From Bacteriovoracaceae bacterium (lineage in GTDB: Bacteria > Bdellovibrionota > Bacteriovoracia > Bacteriovoracales > Bacteriovoracaceae), in contig CANEUH010000023.1 of assembly GCA_947441615.1 (NCBI GenBank), positions 1-61,298 on the forward strand: a DNA stretch of 61,298 nucleotides, given 5' to 3'. The first letter of the stretch is position 1. Each line of letters opens with the position of its first letter. The notes under the pieces were generated by a model that saw only the letters and a program-made list of their open reading frames with translations, made no database searches and was not told where the DNA came from. The translations under genes were made by a program, and so were the position numbers. Shown here in pieces: positions 49,303-58,229 of this stretch.

Positions 49303-50274
49303 ATGCAGGATGTATTTAAACTTTTTGATCATATGTTAGATGGTGTTTTCATCATTAATGATAAGAAAGAAGTGGTTTATATAAATGTCTCCGCCTCGTT
49401 AATGACCAAGTTAAAACCCAGATCCATCATTGGAAAAAAATCATACGAGCATCTCTTCTTCGCTGATGAGAAACTATTTTGTATGAAGGATGGAGTTCTC
49501 GATATAGATAAAACGAGTCTGTATCATGAAGTTGATTTGAAGACTTCGAAAGATATTTTCATTAAGGTTCAAGTGATGATCCAACCCCTAAATTTGATTC
49601 CTAATGAAAGGTTGTGGATGGTTTATTTCCACAACGTTGCGGATGAAATAAATCTTTCAACGAGTCTTAGGCTTGAAGTGGAAGAAAAACAAAAGGCAAC
49701 AAAAGAAATCTTTAAAGTTCAAAGTGAGTTGCAGGAATACTCAGAGTTGGCCCTAAAAGATAACATGACCGGTTTAGGAAACTTTCGTTTTTTTGAAACA
49801 GAAGTTTTAAAGACCCTTCAATCATCAATAGAGAATAACTCCACCTTTAGCTTAGTCATGATGGATGTAGATAAATTTAAAACATTTAATGATACTTATG
49901 GCCATCAACAGGGTGATGAAGTCTTAAGAGTTATCGGTAAAACAATTTCCCAAGCAGTGAGAGCGTCGGATGTTGTTGCTCGGTATGGTGGGGAAGAGTT
50001 TGTGATGATCTTAAAAAACGCTAAAATGACAGATCTTGAGCGGATTTGTGAAAAAGTAAGGCTTAGTGTTCAAAATGCTAAGGTTTCCAAACTCGGAAAA
50101 TCTGAAGAATTTCTTTCGGTGACGATCAGTCTTGGGGGTGTTGTAATTGAGCCCTCTGTCATCCAGGAAAAAGGGATAACAGACTATAAAACCTTACTTG
50201 AAGTCGCTGATAAAAATCTTTACAGCGCAAAAAATGGTGGGCGAAATAGAACAGTGGTCTCATTATTTATCTAA
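49303..50274 (+). CDS. PAS-GGDEF diguanylate cyclase
   Basis: Makes c-di-GMP. PAS sensor domain (about 1-115), a coiled-coil linker (about 120-150), and a GGDEF domain (155-323) with the intact GGEEF active site (229-233) and an RASD inhibitory I-site (220-223) five residues upstream. The protein is therefore probably active and product-inhibited. The ATG at 49303 has AGGGA 4 bases upstream; the frame is open from 49264 but that part overlaps the PBP1A gene. No membrane segment, so cytoplasmic. Signal unknown. Confidence 0.94.
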   Translation: MQDVFKLFDHMLDGVFIINDKKEVVYINVSASLMTKLKPRSIIGKKSYEHLFFADEKLFCMKDGVLDIDKTSLYHEVDLKTSKDIFIKVQVMIQPLNLIPNERLWMVYFHNVADEINLSTSLRLEVEEKQKATKEIFKVQSELQEYSELALKDNMTGLGNFRFFETEVLKTLQSSIENNSTFSLVMMDVDKFKTFNDTYGHQQGDEVLRVIGKTISQAVRASDVVARYGGEEFVMILKNAKMTDLERICEKVRLSVQNAKVSKLGKSEEFLSVTISLGGVVIEPSVIQEKGITDYKTLLEVADKNLYSAKNGGRNRTVVSLFI

Positions 50275-50363
50275 TAGCCGAGTAATTGACTCGCATTTGA
50301 TGACCTCAAACTTAACGTAATTTTTCATTGGAATTGTACCGATAGTATCTCTACGGAGGTTCT

Positions 50364-51254
50364 ATGCATTCCCTGCGGCAACAGCGCACATTTTATTACA
50401 TACTAGGCGCATTCCTCCTGTTGCACACAATTTTTTTGTTTAAGCATTACCATCCAACTGCTGAAGTCACGTATGAAAAACCCTCAGCGATCAAGGTTAA
50501 AATCGTTCAAGATGCTATGAGAGAGTTGGCGAAAAATCAGAAGCGCCAGATCGTTCAATCTGAAGAGACAGAGAATAAAGATAAAAAAGACGAAGCCTTT
50601 TTAAGTGATAAAGATCGAAGTTTTGAGCGTGAAACAGTTGCAAAGAATATCGATATTTTTAAAAAAACGGCTAAAGGAAATTCAGACGTTACTCAAGTCG
50701 CTCAAAAAAGTCAGAGTGCAAAAAAGAAAGCACCAAATCTTAAAGATCTAAAACTTTCAGATATTGGCATCGCCTCAGGAGATCCACTACCAAAAGAAGT
50801 AAGTCGCGCTCCGGCCAGTTCCTCTCAGAAAGGCTTAGAAAACGGTGACCCTACGGAGCAGGGATTTTCTGCCACGAATGATTATGTTCAGGAAGTTCAA
50901 TTGGGAGATTTTACACATCTCAACACTGTGGAATATAAATACTATGGGTTCTTTCATCGCATAAGACAAAAACTCGAGCAGTTCTGGGGCAAGAGTATCC
51001 AAGAAAAATCTATGGCCATTTTTCGGTCAGGAAGAAAAATTGCTTCTCAAGATTATGTGACTTCCCTTCAAGTGACCTTAAATGCAAAGGGAGAAATCAT
51101 TGGAGTGAAAATTTTAGGTGCCTCAGGTGTTAAAGAACTTGATGACGCTGCAGTGGAATCATTTAATGAGGCCGGCCCCTTTCCAAATCCTCCTAAGGAT
51201 CTTCTTGTAAATGGTAAGGCCACTATTGAATGGGGTTTTGTGGTTAAGACCTAA
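50364..51254 (+). CDS. TonB-like energy-transducer protein
   Basis: One N-terminal membrane helix (about 10-27) is followed by a long charged linker rich in Lys, Glu and Asp (about 40-190) and a C-terminal TonB domain. That domain contains YKYYGFFHRIRQKLEQFWGKSI, VTLNAKGEIIGVKILGASGVKELDDAAVESFNEAGPFPNPP and IEWGFVV. This is the TonB/TolA C-terminal fold, probably using ExbBD-type motors to work on an outer-membrane partner. No exbB or exbD is near. A GGAGG lies before the ATG, and a terminator follows. Confidence 0.82.
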   Translation: MHSLRQQRTFYYILGAFLLLHTIFLFKHYHPTAEVTYEKPSAIKVKIVQDAMRELAKNQKRQIVQSEETENKDKKDEAFLSDKDRSFERETVAKNIDIFKKTAKGNSDVTQVAQKSQSAKKKAPNLKDLKLSDIGIASGDPLPKEVSRAPASSSQKGLENGDPTEQGFSATNDYVQEVQLGDFTHLNTVEYKYYGFFHRIRQKLEQFWGKSIQEKSMAIFRSGRKIASQDYVTSLQVTLNAKGEIIGVKILGASGVKELDDAAVESFNEAGPFPNPPKDLLVNGKATIEWGFVVKT

Positions 51255-51259
51255 AATAA

Positions 51260-51286
51260 AAAACCCTCCATTCGGAGGGTTTTATG
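51260..51286. terminator. Bidirectional terminator after the TonB-like gene
   Basis: AAACCCTCC (51261-51269), loop ATTC, GGAGGGTTT (51274-51282). The plus side has TTTT only; on the minus strand GGGTTTTTTATTTT follows, so it also ends the 51305 gene. Confidence 0.88.
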
Positions 51287-51304
51287 TGTGTATGTTGGTA
51301 AGTT

Positions 51305-51583
51305 TTAGTGAGTCGACCGTAACAAATTCTTTAAACGATCAATTCCTTCCATTACTACGTAATCAGACCAAATAGAATCAAGTTCGCGAATCGCTTCTAC
51401 TACTTGAAGAGCAGCTTGATCGCGAGATATTTTTTGAGTTTCTGCATATTGAGAAATGCATTTATTTAAAACTTCAATCACCGGAGAGTTACAGACTTGG
51501 TTAAGTCTCTCTTCAAATGATTGATTAACTTTTTTTTCTTTGCTTTTAATAATGGCCGTATTGAGAAGCTGGATCGATTCCAT
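51305..51583 (-). CDS. Small helical protein, function unknown (92 aa)
   Basis: A soluble, mostly helical protein (FEERLNQVCNSPVIEVLNKCISQYAETQKISRDQAALQVVEAIRELDSIWSDYVVMEGIDRLKNLL) with two cysteines and no signal peptide. AAGGA lies close before the ATG. I do not recognise it. It lies alone behind gcvH, separated by a hairpin and an AT-rich gap of about 190 bases. Confidence 0.65.
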   Translation of the reverse strand: MESIQLLNTAIIKSKEKKVNQSFEERLNQVCNSPVIEVLNKCISQYAETQKISRDQAALQVVEAIRELDSIWSDYVVMEGIDRLKNLLRSTH

Positions 51584-51744
51584 TAAAAAATTTCCTTCGG
51601 AAAATCTAAATGTTTGCTGGTGAGCGAGTATGTATGATCAGATGAATTTCGTAAAGGATGTTTTCTACAAGAGGGAAAATTTTTTAAGGCGAAATTTTTA
51701 TTTAGATTTATATTTGAGGAAAGCTAAATAAATTTTTGAAGTGC

Positions 51745-51769
51745 GGTCACGCAGCAAGACTGCGTGACC
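51745..51769. other. Perfect 10-bp hairpin behind gcvH
   Basis: GGTCACGCAG (51745-51754), loop CAAGA, CTGCGTGACC (51760-51769), 9 bases after the gcvH stop on the minus strand. There is no T tract on either side, so it is not a standard intrinsic terminator. It may protect the 3' end or be a protein site. Confidence 0.6.
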
Positions 51770-51778
51770 ATAAAATAT

Positions 51779-52168
51779 TTAGTGAGATGTGTTGCAAAAC
51801 TCTTGATACTGCTCTGCCGTTAATAAATTATTGAGCTCTGACGTATCTTTAACCTTGACTTTGATAAGCCATGATCCGTACGCATCCTCATTAATCTTTT
51901 CTGGAGAACCTTCTAAGTCTGAGTTTCTACCTACGACCTCTCCAGTGACTGGAGAATAAAGATCACTTACAGATTTTATTGATTCAACGACTCCAAAAGT
52001 AGAACCGGCCTTAAGATTTGTGCCAACTTCTGGTACTTCTAGGAAAACGATATCTCCCAAAGCTGATTGAGCAAAATCCGTAATTCCAACAGTTACAGTA
52101 TTTTCTTCAACTAACGCCCACTCATGCTCTTTCGTGTACTTTAAATTTGTTGGAATTTTTGTCGTCAT
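51779..52168 (-). CDS. gcvH: Glycine cleavage system H protein
   Basis: Lipoylated carrier protein of the glycine cleavage system. The lipoyl-lysine motif VESIKSVSDLYSPVTGEVVG and FLEVPEVGT are present and the 129-residue length is standard. The start overlaps the gcvT stop (TAATG) with GGAGG upstream inside gcvT. The P protein is not in the window. Confidence 0.97.
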   Translation of the reverse strand: MTTKIPTNLKYTKEHEWALVEENTVTVGITDFAQSALGDIVFLEVPEVGTNLKAGSTFGVVESIKSVSDLYSPVTGEVVGRNSDLEGSPEKINEDAYGSWLIKVKVKDTSELNNLLTAEQYQEFCNTSH

Positions 52169-53241
52169 TATTTATGTCCTCCGGTTACAAACGGTTTTTT
52201 GGTTAATTGCGCACTAAATGGTTTTTGCCTGATATCGACTAAAAATACGTCATCTGAGGGAGTTTTATCAAACTCAATTCGTGCCAAGGCGACACCTTTA
52301 TTAAGAATGACTGACATCGTTCCACTGGTTACTACGCCAATCGTTTCATTTTTTGAATTTAAGACAGGGTAACCCTCACGAGGAATCCCTTTATCCAGGA
52401 TCAGTTTAACTAATTTATATTTAGCTGTCTTTGATACAAGTGTTTCCTTACCAATGAAACTTTGTTTAGGAAGTTTCACAGTCCAACCAAGACCCGCGTC
52501 ATAAGGGTTCACCTCATCATTGAGTTCATGGCCATAAAGTGGGTAACACACTTCGAGTCTCAAAACGTCTCTAGCTGCTAACCCGCAAGGAGTGACCTTG
52601 AGTTCCATAAATTTTTGCCAAAGACTTTTGATCGTTCCATGATGGCCAAAAATCTCAAAGCCATCTTCACCAGTATAACCAGTACGAGCGACAATAACTG
52701 GGTGACCCTGGAATGACGTTTCAAAAATGGAGTAGTATTCCATGTCTGGTAATTCACTTAACAGTGGGCGAAGGGTCTCAAAAGCTTTTGGTCCTTGGAG
52801 AGCAAGAAGCGAAAAGATATTAGAGCAATTCGTCAGGCTACAAGAATAGCCTTGATGCTTGGATTTCATCCAATTGAAATCTTTATCAATATTTGAGGCA
52901 TTAACACAGATGAGAACCTTTCCAGGTTTTAATTTATAAACAATCAAATCATCAATCACAGTGCCGTTGTCGCGACAAAGTGGTGAGTATATCGCCTTAC
53001 CATTGGGTGCATTTAAAATATCGTTTGTGACAAGATGATCGACAAATGCCTCTGCGTCGTCGCCTTCAACAAAAAATTCACCCATGTGACTAACATCAAA
53101 AACACCAACATTTTGTCTAACAGCGAGAACTTCGTCTTTTACAGACGTATATTGTACAGGCATGTCCCATCCAGCGAATGGGACAATCTTTCCACCAAGC
53201 TTAACGTGCTCATCATAAAGATGAGTTCTAAGAGTTGTCAT
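52168..53241 (-). CDS. gcvT: Glycine cleavage system T protein (aminomethyltransferase)
   Basis: Transfers the methylene group to tetrahydrofolate. Residues such as GWDMPVQYTSVKDEVLAVRQNVGVFDVSHMGEF, LLALQGPKA, VARTGYTGEDGFEIF and LRLEVCYPLYGHELND identify it. 357 residues is normal. Three bases after folD, with AAAGGA 6 bases before the ATG. The neighbouring folD uses the 5,10-methylene-THF product, which explains the linkage. Confidence 0.97.
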   Translation of the reverse strand: MTTLRTHLYDEHVKLGGKIVPFAGWDMPVQYTSVKDEVLAVRQNVGVFDVSHMGEFFVEGDDAEAFVDHLVTNDILNAPNGKAIYSPLCRDNGTVIDDLIVYKLKPGKVLICVNASNIDKDFNWMKSKHQGYSCSLTNCSNIFSLLALQGPKAFETLRPLLSELPDMEYYSIFETSFQGHPVIVARTGYTGEDGFEIFGHHGTIKSLWQKFMELKVTPCGLAARDVLRLEVCYPLYGHELNDEVNPYDAGLGWTVKLPKQSFIGKETLVSKTAKYKLVKLILDKGIPREGYPVLNSKNETIGVVTSGTMSVILNKGVALARIEFDKTPSDDVFLVDIRQKPFSAQLTKKPFVTGGHK

Positions 53242-53244
53242 GTG

Positions 53245-54111
53245 CTATCCTTTGATTTGCTTTTCTGTCGCAAATATTAAATTTTCAATTAATGTAATAA
53301 CAGTCATTGGCCCCACACCACCCGGCACCGGAGTCATGGCCCCTACGCTATCTTTCACACTATTTTGATTCACGTCTCCGGTTAGTTTCCCATCGAGTGT
53401 ATTCATACCAACATCAACGACAATCGTATGTTTTGAAGGATTAAAATAGCTCTGGTCCAAGAAATGGGTTTTACCAATTGCTGAAACAACGATATCAGCT
53501 TCTTTTGTAAGTTGTTTTAGATCTTTTGTCTGTGAATGGGCCAACACAACAGTCGCATCAAAGTTAGACAAAAGCATGGAAAGTGGCTTCCCAACAATGA
53601 GGCTTCTTCCGATAACAACAATATTTTTTCCTTTAAGCTCCACACCGTAGAAATGTAGAAGATTAATGATCCCTTTTGGAGTGCAGGGGAGAAGAAGGCT
53701 TAAGTCCCTACTTCCTGAGTAAAGTTTTTGAGTATTGAGCCCGTGGAAGCCATCAATATCTTTTGATGGATCAATCAAATTTGGTAAATTTAGATGTTTT
53801 AACTGCTCTGCTACTGGAAGCTGGATGATAATTCCGTGGATCGAAGGATCTTGGTTAAGATTTTGAACACGTTTAAGAAAATCATCAGGGGAAATATCTT
53901 GTGCCATATGCTCGAGATGAAAATGAGCGCCAATTTCTTCGCACATACGTTTTTTATTTCGAACATAACTTAGGCTTGCGGGATTATTTCCAACTAATAC
54001 CACACACATCGACGGAGTGATGCCTCTAGTTTTAAGGGCAGCACATCGCTGGATCAAATTATTTTTGATTTTATCCACCACCGGGGCAGCAGAAAGAATT
54101 TTTGCCGTCAT
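53245..54111 (-). CDS. folD: Methylene-THF dehydrogenase / methenyl-THF cyclohydrolase
   Basis: Bifunctional one-carbon enzyme. ASLSYVRNKKRMCEEIG carries the Tyr and Lys of the cyclohydrolase site; IIQLPVAEQL, DIDGFHG, LLPCTPKGII, VVIGRSLIVGKPLSMLL and TPVPGGVGPMTVITL follow. I start it at the ATG at 54111 (MTAKILSA); the frame is open 11 codons further but has no ribosome site. It leads the folD-gcvT-gcvH operon. Confidence 0.95.
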   Translation of the reverse strand: MTAKILSAAPVVDKIKNNLIQRCAALKTRGITPSMCVVLVGNNPASLSYVRNKKRMCEEIGAHFHLEHMAQDISPDDFLKRVQNLNQDPSIHGIIIQLPVAEQLKHLNLPNLIDPSKDIDGFHGLNTQKLYSGSRDLSLLLPCTPKGIINLLHFYGVELKGKNIVVIGRSLIVGKPLSMLLSNFDATVVLAHSQTKDLKQLTKEADIVVSAIGKTHFLDQSYFNPSKHTIVVDVGMNTLDGKLTGDVNQNSVKDSVGAMTPVPGGVGPMTVITLIENLIFATEKQIKG

Positions 54112-54188
54112 AAATATCCAAAGACTATAATGTTTTAAGAGCAAAAAGTCCTTTCTTATTTAGAAGAACAGCTGTATCTCTTAGAAAA

Positions 54189-54368
54189 ATGAAATCCATG
54201 TTTTATATAGGTCTAGGCATGCAACTTTTTGGACTCACGGCCGTGGGACTGTGCTTTATTTCCGGTATTCTCCAAGGTGATTACGGAAGGTTAGAGCTTT
54301 TACAATTAGTCGTAGGATCTTTTGTTTTTTATATTGGTAATTATCTTAAAGGTCGATCTCAAAACTAG
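54189..54368 (+). CDS. Small two-helix membrane protein (59 aa)
   Basis: Between folD and ruvC an ATG at 54189 opens a 59-codon frame ending in TAG at 54366-54368. The product has two hydrophobic segments (about 5-27 and 38-52; FYIGLGMQLFGLTAVGLCF and LLQLVVGSFVFYIGNYL) with a short polar turn and a basic end (KGR). The pattern is too consistent with a membrane hairpin to be chance, but the ribosome site is weak; ATG 54198 is an alternative. It fills the otherwise gene-free 313-base gap upstream of ruvC. Confidence 0.55.
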   Translation: MKSMFYIGLGMQLFGLTAVGLCFISGILQGDYGRLELLQLVVGSFVFYIGNYLKGRSQN

Positions 54369-54424
54369 ACTTGGCCTATTCTTCATGTGTACAATTTCCG
54401 TAAGTCTAAAATAAGGAATTTTCC

Positions 54425-54991
54425 TTGATCGTACTCGCTATTGACCCTGGTTCAGTGACTGCTGGTTACGCTCTTTTACAAAAAGAGGGTAGGAAAATAA
54501 ATTATCTTGAGTCAGGCATCTTGAAATTTAATGGCAAAGATGAGTTTTTGCATAGGGTAAAAGATATCTACGAGCAAACCTTCGCTCTCGTGGAAAAGCA
54601 TCAACCAGATGAAGTGGCGATGGAGTCGCTGATCTTTGTGAAAAGTCCAACGGCACTTATTAAACTCGCTCAGTCTCGAGGGGCCATGCTGGCGGCTCTT
54701 TCACAAAAATATCATGAAAAAATTTTTGAATATTCACCTAATCTCGTTAAGCAAACGGTGACGGGCCATGGCCACGCAGATAAGGAAGGAATCCAAAAAT
54801 TTATTAAGCAATTGTTAGGAATATCAAATTTTAAAACTCACGATGAATCAGATGCTGTGGCGATCGCTCTCTGTCATTTATTAACTCGCGGAACTATTTC
54901 TATGCCGGTTGAAAAAGTGAAAAAAAATAAAAAACTGGGGAACAATTTAGCCTCTGCACTCTCTCATAAAATTAAGGAACCCTCTGTATGA
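54425..54991 (+). CDS. ruvC: Holliday-junction resolvase RuvC
   Basis: The acidic catalytic residues are visible: Asp in IDPGSVTAGYA, Glu in VAMESLIFVKSPTALIKLAQSRGAML, and the paired acids in THDESDAVAIALCHL. It cuts four-way junctions unwound by RuvAB. It starts at TTG with AAGGA 7 bases upstream. The stop overlaps ruvA by 4 bases. The C-terminal tail of about 35 residues is basic. Confidence 0.96.
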   Translation: MIVLAIDPGSVTAGYALLQKEGRKINYLESGILKFNGKDEFLHRVKDIYEQTFALVEKHQPDEVAMESLIFVKSPTALIKLAQSRGAMLAALSQKYHEKIFEYSPNLVKQTVTGHGHADKEGIQKFIKQLLGISNFKTHDESDAVAIALCHLLTRGTISMPVEKVKKNKKLGNNLASALSHKIKEPSV

Positions 54992-55602
54992 TTGGTTATA
55001 TCTCTGGAACTGTTGTTTATTCTGATTCTCAAAAATCAGTTGTCCTCACAAATTCTGGGATTGGTTATGAAATTTGTACATCAACACCCATGGTTCCCAA
55101 TAAAGATGTCGCTTTGTTTATTTCACATATTATCCGAGAGCAATCCCAGGATCTTTATGGCTTTGAAACAGTAGAAGATAAGAAATTTTTTGAAATGCTT
55201 CTTGATGTAAATGGTATTGGACCGAAATCAGCTTTTGCCCTCATTTCACACGTGGGTGTTCAACAAATTATCTCTGCGATCACACTGGAGAATGTAGATA
55301 TTTTAAAATCTGCTCCAGGTGTTGGTAAAAAGAGTGCGGAGCAAATTATTCTTTCACTCAAAGATAAAATCTCTAAACTGGAAGTAGGGTTTGCAGTGAA
55401 AGAAAATCCTGTGAAGAGCGGTGCTAAAGTTAAGGTCGACAATAAACTTGATGCTCACCTCGTAAAAGAAACTCTCGCTGCCTGCCAGGGCCTTGGGTTT
55501 AGAGATCAGGATGTTCTTCCCATGATTCAAAAACATCTCCAAGAGGGAATCATTCAAAGACCTGAAGAATTAGTTAAGGTGATCTTAAAGGAACTTAGGT
55601 AA
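54988..55602 (+). CDS. ruvA: Holliday-junction branch-migration protein RuvA
   Basis: OB domain (MIGYISGTV...GIGYEICTS), two helix-hairpin-helix motifs (FEMLLDVNGIGPKSAFALIS and NVDILKSAPGVGKKSAEQIILSLKDKI) and the C-terminal RuvB-binding domain (about 150-204). 204 residues is normal. It binds Holliday junctions and recruits RuvB, which starts 3 bases later. Confidence 0.97.
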   Translation: MIGYISGTVVYSDSQKSVVLTNSGIGYEICTSTPMVPNKDVALFISHIIREQSQDLYGFETVEDKKFFEMLLDVNGIGPKSAFALISHVGVQQIISAITLENVDILKSAPGVGKKSAEQIILSLKDKISKLEVGFAVKENPVKSGAKVKVDNKLDAHLVKETLAACQGLGFRDQDVLPMIQKHLQEGIIQRPEELVKVILKELR

Positions 55603-55605
55603 TTT

Positions 55606-56589
55606 ATGACTGATCGAATAGTCACGGGTGAAACGACTCGTACTGAAAAAGAGCATGAGGCCCAACTTAGACCTCAAAATTTTTCTGAATTTATTGGTCA
55701 AACCAAAGTCGTAGAAAATATTGATCTCATGGTGAAGTCTGCTCTGGTTCGAAAGACCGCTATGGACCATGTTTTATTGTCCGGTCCTCCAGGTCTAGGA
55801 AAAACTTCCCTCGCCATGCTCATCGCAAAAGGTCTCGGTAGTGAACTCCATGTTGTTTCGGGGCCCGCCATTGAAAAGAAGGGGGATCTCGCTGCAGTTC
55901 TTACGAATTTAAAACCTCGCGATGTTCTTTTTATTGATGAGATTCACCGGATGCATATCACTGTAGAAGAAATCCTCTACTCAGCGATGGAAGACTTTAG
56001 GCTGGATATCTTAATCGGCCAAGGAGCCTCGGCGCGCACCATGCAGATTGATCTCTCGCAGTTCACCTTAATTGGTGCCACCACCAGATCTGGACTTCTG
56101 TCTAATCCTCTTCGAGACCGTTTCACCGCTCACCTCAATTTTGATTACTACGAGCCTGAAATGCTTGCGGTCATTATTGTCAATAATGCACGGAAGATGG
56201 GGATTACTCTATCTGACGAGGCCAAAATGCAGATCGCTAGACGCTCACGAGGAACTCCTCGAATAGCCAATAGGATCCTAAGAAGGGTAAGAGATTTTGC
56301 TCTGGTTAATAACAAACATTTGGTTGAAACGAAGGAAGTAAAATCGGCCCTCAGTCTACTAGATATCGATGACTTAGGACTTGATTCGATGGACCGAAAA
56401 ATTCTATTAGTCATGAAAAATTACTACCAGGGCGGACCAGTAGGAATTGATGCTTTGTCGGCAACATTGGGCGAAGATAAGCAAACTATTGAAGAGGTTT
56501 ATGAGCCTTACCTTTTAAAGCAAGGCCTTATCCTGCGGACTCCACGAGGGCGACTATTGTCTGAAAATGCTATGGCCCACATCTCATAA
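55606..56589 (+). CDS. ruvB: Holliday-junction branch-migration ATPase RuvB
   Basis: AAA+ motor with LRPQNFSEFIGQ, Walker A GPPGLGKTSLA, Walker B LFIDEIHRM, sensor GATTRSGLLSNPLRDRF and the C-terminal winged helix (IGIDALSATLGEDKQTIEEVYEPYLLKQGL). 327 residues is normal. Completes the ruvC-ruvA-ruvB operon. Confidence 0.98.
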   Translation: MTDRIVTGETTRTEKEHEAQLRPQNFSEFIGQTKVVENIDLMVKSALVRKTAMDHVLLSGPPGLGKTSLAMLIAKGLGSELHVVSGPAIEKKGDLAAVLTNLKPRDVLFIDEIHRMHITVEEILYSAMEDFRLDILIGQGASARTMQIDLSQFTLIGATTRSGLLSNPLRDRFTAHLNFDYYEPEMLAVIIVNNARKMGITLSDEAKMQIARRSRGTPRIANRILRRVRDFALVNNKHLVETKEVKSALSLLDIDDLGLDSMDRKILLVMKNYYQGGPVGIDALSATLGEDKQTIEEVYEPYLLKQGLILRTPRGRLLSENAMAHIS

Positions 56590-56654
56590 TCGTTGACTAC
56601 CATGGTCAAGTCCTGTACATAGAGCACAATTTTCTCTCGTACAATCGAATAAAA

Positions 56655-56674
56655 ATCGTTTATAATTGAACGAT
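56655..56674 (+). promoter_or_regulatory. lpxC promoter with palindrome around the -10 element
   Basis: A perfect TATAAT (56661-56666) is flanked by ATCGTT (56655-56660) and its reverse complement AACGAT (56669-56674). A 3-of-6 -35 match (CGTACA) lies 17 bases upstream. The palindrome across the -10 looks like an operator. Confidence 0.5.
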
Positions 56675-56701
56675 GGAGTACGACTTTTTATAAGGTTAGA
56701 G

Positions 56702-57619
56702 ATGATATACCAACGGACCATTGCGAAAGATGTTAAAGTGACTGGGATAGGTCTTCACTCGGGTAAGAAAGTAACAATGAAGCTTACTCCCGCTGATGCT
56801 GATTTCGGTATTCAATTTATTCGAACAGATATTGCCTCTGCGACACCTATGAAGGCCAATGCCTTAACGGTTGGGACGACTGAGAATGCGACAACCCTTG
56901 GTTCAGGTCTAGAGGCGATCCATACAGTAGAGCATCTTCTTGGAACTCTCTATGGATTAGGTATTGATAACTGCCTCATTGAAATTGATGGCCCTGAAGT
57001 TCCTATCATGGATGGATCTGGGGCTTCATTTGTTTTTCTCTTAAAGGAAACGGGAATTAAGAATCTAAATAAATCAAAAAAGTTCCTCGTTATCCTGGAC
57101 ACCGTTCGAGTTGAAAAAGATGGAAAGTGGGCCCAGTTTGAGCCTGCTCAAAATCTCGTGATTGATTCAACCATTGTCTTTGCTCACCCAGTGATTAAGA
57201 CTCAGAGATTTGATTTTGAGTTCTCTTGTGAGACTTTTATCAATGATATTGCTCGAGCTCGTACTTTTGGTTTTGCTAAAGACGTAGACATGCTTAAGCG
57301 TAAGGGACTTATTAAAGGAGGGTCTCTCGATAATGCGATTGTCCTCGACGACTACAAGGTGATGAACCCAGAGGGTCTTCGCTTTAATAACGAGTTTGTT
57401 CGTCACAAAATCTTGGATACCATCGGAGACGTGAGTCTTCTGGGTCATGAGATTGCTGGAAAAATCACAACTTTTAAATCAGGTCATAATCTCCATAACC
57501 TACTATGTAGGAAGCTCCTTGATACGCCTTCAGCTTATGAAATTGTTTCAGCTTCCGCACTTAGAGCTGAAGTTCGTGAAGCGCACAAGCTTCCACAATT
57601 CATTTCTGTTTCTCACTAA
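56702..57619 (+). CDS. lpxC: UDP-3-O-acyl-N-acetylglucosamine deacetylase LpxC
   Basis: Zinc enzyme of the first committed step of lipid A synthesis. TGIGLHSGKKVTM, HTVEHLLGTLYGLGIDN (first zinc His), FVRHKILDTIGDVSLLG (His and Asp ligands) and KSGHNLHN (general acid His) are all there. 305 residues is normal. The ATG at 56702 has AAGG about 6 bases upstream; an earlier ATG at 56666 lies inside the promoter. The stop overlaps the convergent GNAT gene by 4 bases. Confidence 0.96.
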   Translation: MIYQRTIAKDVKVTGIGLHSGKKVTMKLTPADADFGIQFIRTDIASATPMKANALTVGTTENATTLGSGLEAIHTVEHLLGTLYGLGIDNCLIEIDGPEVPIMDGSGASFVFLLKETGIKNLNKSKKFLVILDTVRVEKDGKWAQFEPAQNLVIDSTIVFAHPVIKTQRFDFEFSCETFINDIARARTFGFAKDVDMLKRKGLIKGGSLDNAIVLDDYKVMNPEGLRFNNEFVRHKILDTIGDVSLLGHEIAGKITTFKSGHNLHNLLCRKLLDTPSAYEIVSASALRAEVREAHKLPQFISVSH

Positions 57620-58137
57620 AGAATTTTTTCAAAAACATGAAAGATGAGCTTCGTTTTGGGTAAACCAAAACGGGGATCATTTTCTGGAAAGGGTTCAGTT
57701 TCCCCTGTGAAATTGAAACCGCGCCTCTCATAGAAGGCAATCAGTTCTTCCCTCTGACTAATAACAGTCATTCGGATTTTTTGGTAACCCCACTCGCGGG
57801 CCAAATCTTCCAAGCGAGAAAGTAAGAGTTTTCCAGCACCCTTATTTTGGAGAGTTGGACGAACTGTCAGCATGCCAAAGTAAACATACTCATTGTCTTT
57901 TTTTATGTAGATACACCCTTGAATGTCACCCTTTTCAATGGCCAGTTCAATTTGTGAATCTGGAGCTGAAATCATTTCAGTGATTTTTTCTGCATCTGTT
58001 CTTTGTCCACCAAGAAGATCTGCTTCCGTCGTCCATCCCACTTTTGACTGATCCCCGCGATAAGCAGAGTTTACTAGTTCAGTAAGTTCATGAATGTCAT
58101 TCAGGCCAGCTTTTCTAAAAGTCATCATGTGTAGCAT
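57616..58137 (-). CDS. GNAT-family N-acetyltransferase
   Basis: The acetyl-CoA loop is clear in FGMLTVRPTLQNKGAGKLLLSRLEDLARE, and the IAFYERRGFNFTGETEPFP end is typical of the family. N-terminal RKAGLNDIHELTELVNSAYRG is the usual first strand-helix. Substrate unknown. It is transcribed alone, convergent with lpxC, with a 4-base 3' overlap. The ribosome site is weak; ATG codons at residues 1, 4 and 5 are all possible starts. Confidence 0.85.
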   Translation of the reverse strand: MLHMMTFRKAGLNDIHELTELVNSAYRGDQSKVGWTTEADLLGGQRTDAEKITEMISAPDSQIELAIEKGDIQGCIYIKKDNEYVYFGMLTVRPTLQNKGAGKLLLSRLEDLAREWGYQKIRMTVISQREELIAFYERRGFNFTGETEPFPENDPRFGLPKTKLIFHVFEKIL

Positions 58138-58229
58138 TTTACTGATGAAGCAGCGCTTCTGTCGTGATGTAATTTCACTTTTGGGTCCATTACCGATAAA
58201 ATAAGAGGACTTTCATGGAGGAATAAATA

